Positions 1 to 5,562 of a stretch of 7,165 bases of DNA are shown in pieces. Both the position numbers and the translations under genes were made by a program. The stretch's first letter is position 1. Each line of letters opens with the position of its first letter. The notes below the pieces were generated by a model, which saw only the letters and a list, made by a program, of their open reading frames with translations, made no database searches and was not told the DNA's origin. The stretch spans positions 1-7,165 of the forward strand of contig JAFGTL010000710.1 of the NCBI GenBank assembly GCA_016934125.1. Direction: 5' to 3'. This stretch comes from Candidatus Hydrogenedentota bacterium. GTDB lineage: Bacteria; Hydrogenedentota; Hydrogenedentia; Hydrogenedentales; SLHB01.

Positions 1-366
1 CGTGGAGAACCGCGCCCAGGTGCCGCCGTAGGGGCCGCACTGTTCCGGCGGCTCGATGACGAGCGGGTTCTCGGGCAGGCGCTCGGCCACGGGGGGGAGT
101 TCGCCGGCCGCCACGGGCGCATCGAACAGGGGCGCCTGGCGGAACGCGGCCCGGCCGGCCTCGGGCGGCCATTCCCGAACCCGGTGGTGGCCTACCGGCC
201 GCCGATCCGCTTCCGGGTGGGCCGGATCGCCGACCGTTGCGGGCGCCGCTGCCTGGGCGGCGCGCGACAGGAACCACGTCGCCTGCGCAAAAGCCTGGAT
301 CAACAGCAGCACAACCAGTGCGCATGCCGCAAAACCCAGGATGAATCTGAGCCAAGTCCGTTTCAC
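1..366 (-). CDS. ABC transporter solute-binding protein, family 5-like (N-terminal part, runs off left edge)
   Basis: Partial gene: 122 codons are visible and the frame is still open at base 1. The protein opens MKRTWLRF and then has a hydrophobic stretch at about residues 8-27, a signal peptide or membrane anchor. A Pro/Ala-rich linker of about 60 residues follows. Residues 88-117 contain LPENPLVIEPPEQCGPYGGT, which resembles the entry motif of extracellular solute-binding proteins of the SBP_bac_5 (oligopeptide/nickel) type. Such proteins bind a substrate in the periplasm and deliver it to an ABC permease; substrate and permease are not visible here. The GTG start at 366 is preferred because it places basic residues just before the hydrophobic segment. 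Its possible ribosome site GAGGGG lies about 15 bases upstream, which is rather far. An in-frame ATG at 447 would add 27 residues and has no ribosome site. The family call rests on one motif, so it is moderate. Confidence 0.6.
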   Translation of the reverse strand, partial: MKRTWLRFILGFAACALVVLLLIQAFAQATWFLSRAAQAAAPATVGDPAHPEADRRPVGHHRVREWPPEAGRAAFRQAPLFDAPVAAGELPPVAERLPENPLVIEPPEQCGPYGGTWARFST

Positions 367-506
367 GTGCGCCGAGTACTTCCCCTCTGTTCGCTGTTCT
401 GGCGCCGGCAGACGCCCGCAGACAGGCCCGCAGAACGCGTGCGCCATGGCCGGGGGCGGGATCAGGAGTGAGCAAGCGTGTTCAGCCCGATGCCGTTGCG
501 CCGCGG

Positions 507-515
507 AGTATAGCA
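507..515 (-). promoter_or_regulatory. Extended -10 promoter for the left-edge solute-binding protein gene
   Basis: The minus strand reads TGCTATACT, an extended -10 element (TGn plus TATACT, one mismatch to TATAAT). No good -35 hexamer is seen at 17 bases. Transcription would start near 500 and give a leader of about 130 nt to the GTG start at 366. Confidence 0.4.
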
Positions 516-541
516 TGCGGCGGGCGTGAATGGCACGCGGA

Positions 542-571
542 GCGGACGCCGTGGAGCGGACGCGCGGACGC
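542..571. repeat. Three copies of GCGGACGC beside the left promoter
   Basis: The 8-mer GCGGACGC occurs at 542-549, 556-563 and 564-571. The first two are part of a longer 11-base match, GGAGCGGACGC, spaced 14 bases apart. They lie about 30-60 bases upstream of the extended -10 element of the leftward gene, a usual place for a regulator site. Chance repetition in GC-rich DNA is possible. Confidence 0.3.
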
Positions 572-729
572 CCAGAATGTCTGGTAGCGAAGGGCGGCGC
601 GTCCGAAGTCTTTGGCGGTGTGCGGGTTCCGCTCGGCGATGTGGCCACCCGCTGGGTGAGCATTGCGCAAGCACGAACAGCAAGGCCGGGCTTGCCTCAC
701 GCGCCGCACCCGAAGTTACGAGACGATTT

Positions 730-757
730 GGCCGTCTGGGGGCCGTCTGGGGGCCGT
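730..757. repeat. 11-base direct repeat, two and a half copies, directly upstream of the -35 box
   Basis: GGCCGTCTGGG is present at 730-740 and again at 741-751 without interruption, followed by a partial GGCCGT at 752-757. The period is about one helical turn, and the array ends 8 bases before the -35 hexamer at 766. AGACG at 721-725 and CGTCT at 733-737 also form a short inverted repeat. The layout fits an activator site with several protomers on one face of the DNA, but no regulator is encoded nearby. Confidence 0.5.
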
Positions 758-765
758 ATTCCGTC

Positions 766-794
766 TTGACTTCCGGGCCGGAATTCTGTATTAT
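766..794 (+). promoter_or_regulatory. Sigma-70 type promoter for the PqaA-like gene
   Basis: TTGACT (766-771) and TATTAT (789-794) are separated by exactly 17 bases, each with one mismatch to consensus. This is the best promoter in the window. The start site would be near 801, leaving a leader of about 275 nt before the ATG at 1078. Confidence 0.7.
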
Positions 795-829
795 GGTTGT
801 GGGGCGGCAAGCGATTCGTCCGGCGAGGC

Positions 830-861
830 GGCCTGACGGCAGCGGAAGCCGTCGTGAGGCC
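830..861 (+). promoter_or_regulatory. Leader stem-loop 1
   Basis: GGCCT (830-834) pairs with AGGCC (857-861), and inside it GACGGC (835-840) pairs with GCCGTC (848-853). The loop is seven bases (AGCGGAA) and there is a three-base bulge, GTG. The element lies about 30 nt into the predicted transcript. It matches no riboswitch class I recognise. Confidence 0.45.
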
Positions 862-986
862 GGGGTTCACGGGGCGCCCGGCGGTCGATCGAGCCCGACA
901 GCCCAGGAGGGAGGTGCGTCGGCAAGCCTGTTCTATTCCACGTCGCAGTACTCTGTCCATCGTTCCAGACTGGCTCTCAGGAGCAG

Positions 987-1055
987 CCCCGTGTCTTCCC
1001 GGCGGGGAGGCGTCGGCAGCACGTCCCCCGGGGCGCCGGGCGGTTGGACACGGGG
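987..1055 (+). promoter_or_regulatory. Leader stem-loop 2, nested helix just before the ribosome site
   Basis: A perfect 9-bp outer helix joins CCCCGTGTC (987-995) and GACACGGGG (1047-1055). Nested in it is a perfect 7-bp helix, CCCGGCG (998-1004) with CGCCGGG (1034-1040), and then a possible 4-bp helix, GGGA (1005-1008) with TCCC (1024-1027). The structure ends 9 bases before the Shine-Dalgarno AGGAGG at 1065-1070, so it could influence translation or RNA stability. It has no T-run and so is not a standard terminator. Confidence 0.5.
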
Positions 1056-1063
1056 AACACATC

Positions 1064-1071
1064 GAGGAGGG
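1064..1071 (+). promoter_or_regulatory. Ribosome binding site fixing the PqaA-like start
   Basis: GAGGAGGG lies 6-7 bases before the ATG at 1078. It decides against the much longer upstream reading frame, because the residues after this ATG form a typical signal peptide. Confidence 0.8.
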
Positions 1072-1077
1072 AACAGT

Positions 1078-2658
1078 ATGAAAAGGGTATGGTTTAGTGC
1101 GACGCTGGTGGCCTGCATGTTGTGCGTCGCGTTCGACGCATCGGCAGGCACCTTGAATATCACCTACCTGGGCGAGGGGTCGGTGAGCCCGTCGGTTGGG
1201 GCGCACAGCTACGGCTTCTTCACCCGGGTGACGATCACGGCGACGCCAGCGGCAGGCTGGCATTTCTCGCACTGGGAGGGCGACTTGGCCGGCTCGGGCA
1301 GCTCGGTGCGGGTGTGGATGACGTCCAACCGGCGCGCGACGGCGGTGTTCATGCCGGACACGAACACGCCGGACAACGCGCTGGCGCGCTATGTTGGCAA
1401 GCACGACGCCAACTACTCGTATTACGAGGTGAACAGCGCGATACACTTCCTGTACACGGAATACACCTTCAGCATGACGTCGCAGCAGTGGCGCGACGCG
1501 AGCGAGGTGGACTATCCGATCTGGGAGCACGAAGTCGACATGATCGACTACTGGTTCTCGGCGCCGGAGTGCGCGCTGCTGATCGACGGCGGCAGCAATC
1601 CGCCCGGATACGGCGGGCCGGCGGAGGAGATCGCCATCGCGTGCATGCTGATCGGGATGGATTTCGTGGACTTGAAGCAGGTGCCGAACGAGCCGCTGTA
1701 CTTCGCGGATGAAGTCAACCGCCGGCGCACCGAGGACGAGATCCTCGCATACAGCATGGACAAGTACCTCGACACGGGCGATGACGAGTGGCCCGTTCAT
1801 GTGGCCATGGTGAAGGCGGCGGTGCGCGCCATGGACTTGGTGCAAACCGAGTTCATCAGCATGGACGACTTCCTGGTGATCGGGGCATCCAAGCGCGGAT
1901 GGACGACGTGGCTGACCGCCGCGGTGGATCCGCGGGTGGACGTGTTCGCGCCGATCGTGATCGATGTGCTGAATATGGACGAGCAGGTGATCCACTTCTG
2001 GGAGGCGTACGGGTTCTATCAGCCGGCGGTGGCGGATTACGTCGAGTTCGATCTGTTCTGCCGGTTGCAGGAACCGAACGGCCAGAACGGCCTGAAGATC
2101 ATCGATCCCTACGAGTACATCGATGATGGCAAGTTCACGCAGCCCAAGCTGATCCTGAACGCGACGGGCGATCAGTTCTTCCTGCCGGATGGCTCGCGGT
2201 TCTACTGGGATGTTCTGCCGGGGCCGAAGTGGCTCCACTACATCCCGAACGCCGACCACGGGATGCAGAACAACGAGGAGCTCTTTATCGAGACGCTCAT
2301 CGACGCGGTGTTGTGGGCGGATGCGGCCATGGACAACGAGGATCTGCCCGAGTACTCGTGGACGTTCCAGCCGGACGGCTCGATCCGCGTCCAGTGCGTA
2401 GACACGCCGGACTCGGTGACGCTGTGGCAGGCGACGAATCCGAACGCCCGCGACTTCCGCGTCGAGGAGGTGGGCGAGATCTTCACGAGTTCCGCGCTGA
2501 ACGATCAGGGCGGCGGGGTGTACGTCGGCTACGTGGCGCCGCCGGCCCAAGGGTGGACGGCCTTCTTCATCGAGCTGGACTTCGGCGGTGTGAAGTACAG
2601 CACGGAAGTGGCCATCACCCCGGACACGCTTCCGTACGAAGGCACGGCCTGTCAGTAA
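1078..2658 (+). CDS. Secreted PhoPQ-activated pathogenicity-related (PqaA-type) protein with InlB-like repeat
   Basis: A 526-residue protein. Residues 1-23 form a signal peptide ending ASA. Residues 25-91 (LNITYLGEGSVSPS to RRATAVF) resemble one divergent InlB B-repeat. From about residue 97 it follows the PhoPQ_related family (PF10142): LARYVGKHDANYSYYEV, MTSQQWRDASEVDYPIWEH, ALLIDGGSNPP, GASKRGWTTWLTAAVDPRV, PIVIDVLN and NATGDQFFLPDGS. The fold is alpha/beta hydrolase-like; Ser271 in GASKRG, Asp365 in TGDQ and His394 in NADHG fit a catalytic triad. Residues from about 422 form a beta-rich C-terminal part. The substrate of this family is not established; an exported esterase or peptidase-like role is inference. 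The start is set by AGGAGG 7 bases before the ATG and by the signal peptide; the frame is open upstream to 526 but that extension is not credible. The gene has its own promoter and terminator. Confidence 0.9.
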   Translation: MKRVWFSATLVACMLCVAFDASAGTLNITYLGEGSVSPSVGAHSYGFFTRVTITATPAAGWHFSHWEGDLAGSGSSVRVWMTSNRRATAVFMPDTNTPDNALARYVGKHDANYSYYEVNSAIHFLYTEYTFSMTSQQWRDASEVDYPIWEHEVDMIDYWFSAPECALLIDGGSNPPGYGGPAEEIAIACMLIGMDFVDLKQVPNEPLYFADEVNRRRTEDEILAYSMDKYLDTGDDEWPVHVAMVKAAVRAMDLVQTEFISMDDFLVIGASKRGWTTWLTAAVDPRVDVFAPIVIDVLNMDEQVIHFWEAYGFYQPAVADYVEFDLFCRLQEPNGQNGLKIIDPYEYIDDGKFTQPKLILNATGDQFFLPDGSRFYWDVLPGPKWLHYIPNADHGMQNNEELFIETLIDAVLWADAAMDNEDLPEYSWTFQPDGSIRVQCVDTPDSVTLWQATNPNARDFRVEEVGEIFTSSALNDQGGGVYVGYVAPPAQGWTAFFIELDFGGVKYSTEVAITPDTLPYEGTACQ

Positions 2659-2765
2659 GATCGAGACGGGTAAGGCCGGCCGTATACGCGGCGGATGAGG
2701 GTGCATGAGAGGGCCCTCACCGGCTGCGCACGGTGCATAGGGAACGGTTTCTGGAACGCTGGATG

Positions 2766-2811
2766 CCCGGCCGGTTCGCTCGAGAAGAGCGGGCCGGCCG
2801 GGCTCGGTTTT
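2766..2811 (+). terminator. Intrinsic terminator of the PqaA-like gene
   Basis: A 16-bp stem begins CCCGGCCGG at 2766 and closes CCGGCCGGG at 2802. It contains two G-U pairs and has a five-base loop, GAGAA. TTTT follows at 2808-2811. It sits between two convergent genes. On the minus strand no T-run follows, so it mainly serves the plus-strand gene, though the hairpin may also stop or protect transcripts from the other side. Confidence 0.75.
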
Positions 2812-2820
2812 GGGGGGCGT

Positions 2821-3507
2821 TCACGGGAGCCAGGGGGCGCGGCCACGGAGCAGCGGCTCGAGCGGGCAGCCGGCGCATTTCGGGTTGCGCCGGCAGAAGT
2901 CTTTCCCCGTGTACACGATGAGGCCGTGGTATTCCTTGAACAAGGCGACGTCCGCATCCAACCGGCCCTCGAACAGGGCGCGGAGATCCTCGTAGGCGAT
3001 ATCCGGCGGGCACAGCCGGTGGCGGCTCAGGATCCGGCGGGTATAGGCGTCCACGACGAACACCGGTTTCTCGCAGGCGTACAGGAGGATGTCGTCGGCG
3101 GTTTCGGGGCCGACGCCGTCCACGGCGAGCAGTTCGGGCCGGAGCGCATCGAGCGGGCGCCGGGCCATGCGCCGCATGCTGCCGCCGTACGCGGCGCACA
3201 AGTAGTGGCAGAAGCTGCGGAGCCGCTTCGTTTTCACGCGGAAATAGCCGGAAGGCCGGAGCGCCTCGTGGAGCGTGGCGTCGCTGCACGCGAGGATCTT
3301 CTTCGGCCCGAGCAGGCGGGCGCGTTTGAGGTTGGCGATGGCCTTTTCGACGCTCGCCCACGCGGTGTTCTGGGTGAGCACGGCGCCGACGGCGATCTCG
3401 AAGGGCGACTCGCCCGGCCACCAGTGGGTGGGGCCGTAGTGGGCGGCCAACCGCTCGTAGAGGCGCGTCAGCGTCTTCCTGGACGGCTGCCGCGTGCGGC
3501 GCCCCAC
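2821..3507 (-). CDS. Endonuclease III-related HhH-GPD DNA glycosylase (COG2231, MagIII-like)
   Basis: A 228-residue cytoplasmic base-excision repair glycosylase of the helix-hairpin-helix superfamily. Visible signatures are VLTQNTAW (43-50), SGYFRVKTKRL (86-96), the hairpin VDGVGPETADDILLY (129-143) and FVVDAYTRRI (150-159). Asp153 is the expected catalytic aspartate. The lysine of bifunctional endonuclease III (GVGRKTA) is replaced by Glu135, so a monofunctional glycosylase without lyase activity is likely. The pattern fits COG2231, which includes Helicobacter 3-methyladenine glycosylase MagIII; the substrate here is inferred only. An iron-sulfur loop is partly kept: Cys205, Cys211 and Cys214 are present, but Leu220 occupies the fourth position. 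The GTG start at 3507 is chosen because GGAAGG lies 9 bases upstream and the preceding gene's stop is one base away, implying translational coupling. An ATG at 3597 would overlap that gene by 89 bases and add a low-complexity extension. Confidence 0.85.
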   Translation of the reverse strand: MGRRTRQPSRKTLTRLYERLAAHYGPTHWWPGESPFEIAVGAVLTQNTAWASVEKAIANLKRARLLGPKKILACSDATLHEALRPSGYFRVKTKRLRSFCHYLCAAYGGSMRRMARRPLDALRPELLAVDGVGPETADDILLYACEKPVFVVDAYTRRILSRHRLCPPDIAYEDLRALFEGRLDADVALFKEYHGLIVYTGKDFCRRNPKCAGCPLEPLLRGRAPWLP

Positions 3508-3508
3508 G

Positions 3509-4447
3509 CTACTCAGCCTTCCGCAGGGCCACGTCGGCGCCCGGGCCCGCGCCGACGGCCTCGGCCAGGCTGCCCAGGTTGATGGCGCACTCGACAAACC
3601 CCGAACTCTGAAGCAGCACGAGCCGCTCGCCTTCTCCGACGCTGCCGTAGGTGTGCACGTAGGGGGCCGTGAACGCCGCGTCGCCGATCGTCACGGCCAC
3701 GCGATCGCCCCGCGCGATGCCGAGTTCGCCGAGCTGCGCCGCGGTGAGATTCGTCACCAGGTTGCCGTAGTCATCCGCGCGCACCACCGCGCCGTGGGCC
3801 ACGCCGCCCTCGATGCGGGCGCGCGGCAGATCGAGACGCACGAGGCGCTCGAGCGCCGGGCCGACGTCCTCGAACCGGACGCCGCACGCCAACGCCGCGG
3901 CCACCGGGCCGAAGATGTCGCGGCCGTGGAACGTCGACGACGAGCCCTTGCCGTAGAAGAGCGATTCGTTCGTGCACTCCCGCACCGCCGCGACGCCGTA
4001 CCGCTCCGCCACGGCCGTGAGCAGGCCGTTATCGGGCGCCACGAACGTGTGGCCGGCCTTGGTGCGCAGCACGATGCACTTCCGTGCCGTGCCCACGCCC
4101 GGATCCACCACGCAACAAAACGTCGTGCCCGGGGGATAGGCGCCGCACGCCTCGGCGAGCACGTACGCGCCCGTGACGATGTCGAAGGGCGGCACCGAAT
4201 TCGTGATCGCGTCGATCCGCGCCCCGAGCCAAGTCGAGTACATCGCCCCCTTCAGCATGCCCACATAGATCGAGTCCGCGCCGTAATCCGTCAACAGAAT
4301 CGCCAACCCGTTCGCCTCGACCGTTGCCGGTGCTTCACCCACGGCCGCCGGTGCTTCACCCACGGCCGCCGCGCCGGCCGCCGCAGATACGCCAAGCACC
4401 AGCACGAGGGCCACGGCGCCTACAGACGCCACTGTTCTTGCTGCCAT
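3509..4447 (-). CDS. Exported SAM hydroxide adenosyltransferase (DUF62 SAM hydrolase)
   Basis: A 312-residue protein that would split S-adenosylmethionine into adenosine and methionine. The DUF62 motifs are in order: ILLTDYGADSIYVGMLKGAM, VVDPGVGTARK, FVAPDNGLLT, STFHGRDIFGPVAAAL, then DDYGNLVTNL at the start of the C-terminal barrel and SSGFVECAIN near the end. Asp115, Arg122 and His174 match in kind and spacing the Asp-Arg-His triad described for archaeal SAM hydrolases, which favours hydrolase over halogenase. The N-terminus (MAARTVASVGAVALVLVLG, then AAAGAAA) is a signal peptide followed by an Ala/Pro linker containing a duplicated 7-residue unit. Export is odd, since SAM is normally cytoplasmic. 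The ATG at 4447 has GGAG at proper spacing; an ATG at 4462 would add five residues and lacks a site. It is the first gene of a two-gene operon with the downstream glycosylase. Confidence 0.9.
   Translation of the reverse strand: MAARTVASVGAVALVLVLGVSAAAGAAAVGEAPAAVGEAPATVEANGLAILLTDYGADSIYVGMLKGAMYSTWLGARIDAITNSVPPFDIVTGAYVLAEACGAYPPGTTFCCVVDPGVGTARKCIVLRTKAGHTFVAPDNGLLTAVAERYGVAAVRECTNESLFYGKGSSSTFHGRDIFGPVAAALACGVRFEDVGPALERLVRLDLPRARIEGGVAHGAVVRADDYGNLVTNLTAAQLGELGIARGDRVAVTIGDAAFTAPYVHTYGSVGEGERLVLLQSSGFVECAINLGSLAEAVGAGPGADVALRKAE
4329..4370. repeat. Perfect 21-base tandem duplication in the SAM hydrolase linker
   Basis: Two identical 21-base units lie at 4329-4349 and 4350-4370. They encode a duplicated GEAPAAV-type heptapeptide between signal peptide and catalytic domain. 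The frame is kept, so the effect is only a longer linker. It looks like a recent slippage event. Confidence 0.85.
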
Positions 4448-4473
4448 GACATGTCTCCACATGAACTGGGATT

Positions 4474-4491
4474 GGGGCGCGCCCGCGCCCC
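4474..4491 (-). other. Hairpin in the SAM hydrolase leader
   Basis: GGGGCGCG is followed after two bases by CGCGCCCC, a perfect 8-base inverted repeat. On the minus strand it falls at the start of the predicted leader, between promoter and ribosome site. It may stabilise the transcript; no further function is evident. Confidence 0.4.
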
Positions 4492-4500
4492 GGGACAGGT

Positions 4501-4530
4501 ATGGTACGGCATGCCGCGGGCGGTTGCCAA
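4501..4530 (-). promoter_or_regulatory. Candidate promoter for the SAM hydrolase-glycosylase operon
   Basis: The minus strand reads TTGGCA (4530-4525), 18 bases, TACCAT (4506-4501): five of six and four of six consensus positions. The leader to the ATG at 4447 would be about 47 nt. Confidence 0.4.
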
Positions 4531-4550
4531 GCGCGCGAATCGGCTAGGCG

Positions 4551-4579
4551 TTGACATCGATAGGGGAGCGTGTCAGTAT
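4551..4579 (+). promoter_or_regulatory. Candidate promoter for the small-peptide cluster
   Basis: A perfect -35 hexamer TTGACA (4551-4556) is followed after 17 bases by CAGTAT (4574-4579), a weak -10 with three of six matches. TATAGG at 4578 is a better hexamer but the spacing would be about 21 bases. The promoter would serve the peptide at 4691 with a leader of about 100 nt. It lies divergent to the SAM hydrolase promoter. Confidence 0.45.
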
Positions 4580-4648
4580 AGGAAATCATTGGGGCGACGG
4601 AATAGCGACATCGTGATGGCTGGCCTGTTCCGCTTCGACGGATTCGCA

Positions 4649-4666
4649 CGCTCGGAGCCGCGAGCG
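4649..4666 (+). other. Small hairpin before the peptide's ribosome site
   Basis: CGCTCG (4649-4654) pairs with CGAGCG (4661-4666) around a six-base loop, GAGCCG. It ends about 10 bases before AAGGAG at 4676-4681. It is short and could be chance. Confidence 0.25.
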
Positions 4667-4690
4667 GACGGCCCAAAGGAGAATGGAACG

Positions 4691-4786
4691 ATGCTTCCGT
4701 ATGAACCTCCTGTCGTACAGTCCTTTGATGAGGACGAATTCCTGAGCGACGACGTAACGGCACTGTGCTCCTGTTCCGAGGAGTAG
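4691..4786 (+). CDS. 31-residue acidic peptide with C-terminal CxC, possible RiPP precursor
   Basis: A short gene encoding MLPYEPPVVQ, then an acidic middle (FDEDEFLSDD) and the end VTALCSCSEE. It has nine Asp/Glu and no Lys, Arg or His, so it is neither a classic antimicrobial nor a signal peptide. Strong support for translation comes from AAGGAG ending 9 bases before the ATG. Its base composition is about 53% GC by count, clearly below its GC-rich neighbours, and it has its own promoter candidate. The opening YxPPxV followed by acidic residues recalls leader regions of ribosomally made, modified peptides, where a leader guides an enzyme to a short core; Cys26 and Cys28 with Ser/Thr around them would be the core. 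This is inference: no radical SAM, cyclodehydratase, lanthipeptide or protease gene is visible nearby. An alternative is a short regulatory peptide. The gene 56 bases downstream is probably cotranscribed. Confidence 0.6.
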   Translation: MLPYEPPVVQSFDEDEFLSDDVTALCSCSEE

Positions 4787-4842
4787 GGGCCCGTTTCTGG
4801 CCGACGCGCGGTTTCCGCTGAAGCCACGCGAGGAGGTGGCCT

Positions 4843-5562
4843 GTGTCGCTGGGCGAATGCATAGTTCGCGGCGCCGGGGCGTTGGTGTGCGCCGGGCTGC
4901 TGATCGCCCCTGCCCCGGGCGGCAGCCTTTCCGAGTCCGAGCAACTCGATCTGCTTGAGGATGCCGACACCTACGCCGAGTCGCCGGGCGCCGAGGACCG
5001 CGAGATCATCCGCCGGTATGAGCAAGTCCTTGCCTCAGTTGACTTGGCCGAGCCCATTCGTGTCGAGATCCTGTGGAAGGTTGCCGCGGCGTTCGAACGC
5101 CTCGCCTTCGAGGATCCGCCGGACAAAGCGGCGGCTGCACGGGCGCTGCAGATCTACCGGGATTTCATCAGGGAACGGCCCCGGTGCGATCCATCCGCCG
5201 TTCGCGCCCGGCTGGCCGTGGCCGATCTCTACTGCCGCATGCGCGATTGGCGCCAGGCCGAGGCCGAGTGCCTCCATCTGCGACGGTTTGCCCGCTCCCT
5301 CACCGCCGAGGAGGCTGAGAGACTCGGCCGGGATGCGCATGAGGCGGCGCAGGGCGGCCTTCGCGGCCTGCTGAGCGTATGCGACGCGTCGGATGATCGC
5401 GGGGCCGTCCTCGAGCGACTTCACCGCGAAGCGACGCGGGACAACGATGAGCAACTGCTGGCGATGCTCGCGCCGCGCATCGAGCGATATCTGGCTGCCC
5501 AGCGAGCAGTCTTGGATCGGATTGTCCTCGAGCTGATGTCCGACGCGCCCCTCGGGATGTAG
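4843..5562 (+). CDS. Exported helical-repeat (TPR-like) protein of unknown function
   Basis: A 239-residue protein I do not recognise as a named family. Residues 1-28 look like a signal peptide (VRGAGALVCAGLLIAPAPGG core). The rest is almost entirely helical and charged. Segments at about 68-93 (EILWKVAAAFERLA) and 100-150 (ALQIYRDFIRERP, then VADLYCRMRDWRQAEAECLHL) have the spacing and small/aromatic pattern of tetratricopeptide repeats, which act as protein-binding scaffolds. A further helical part runs from 160 to 235. No catalytic motif is visible. The GTG start at 4843 is supported by GAGGAGG six bases upstream. The gene follows the small peptide by 56 bases with no terminator seen between, so an operon is likely. 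It would act in the periplasm or at the outer side of the membrane. Confidence 0.75.
   Translation: MSLGECIVRGAGALVCAGLLIAPAPGGSLSESEQLDLLEDADTYAESPGAEDREIIRRYEQVLASVDLAEPIRVEILWKVAAAFERLAFEDPPDKAAAARALQIYRDFIRERPRCDPSAVRARLAVADLYCRMRDWRQAEAECLHLRRFARSLTAEEAERLGRDAHEAAQGGLRGLLSVCDASDDRGAVLERLHREATRDNDEQLLAMLAPRIERYLAAQRAVLDRIVLELMSDAPLGM

Larger units (their letters stand above)
367..1077. other. Divergent intergenic region of about 710 bases, no credible gene
   Basis: Long open frames exist here, including one continuous with the downstream hydrolase from 526. They encode Arg/Gly/Ser-rich low-complexity sequence without a ribosome site or recognisable domain, as expected by chance in GC-rich DNA. 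Instead the region holds a leftward extended -10 element, a rightward consensus promoter, two groups of short direct repeats and a structured leader. No tRNA, rRNA or known riboswitch was recognised. Confidence 0.65.

Noticed and set aside
580..720. Possible tRNA-like or structured RNA around GGGTTCCGCTC
   Set aside because: No acceptor or anticodon arm could be paired around it, and the T-loop match is poor.
526..1077. Open frame continuous with the PqaA-like gene, adding 184 residues
   Set aside because: It lacks a ribosome site and any recognisable domain. It contains the promoter and leader structure, and the ATG at 1078 has AGGAGG and begins a signal peptide.
697..2706. Long minus-strand open frame opposite the PqaA-like gene
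   Set aside because: It is an antisense shadow in GC-rich DNA. The product is His/Arg/Val-rich without motifs, while the plus strand encodes a clear PF10142 protein.
3494..4690. Plus-strand open frame opposite the SAM hydrolase leading into the small peptide
   Set aside because: It is antisense to a well-supported enzyme and Arg/His-rich. Only its last 31 codons have a ribosome site and a coding-like composition.
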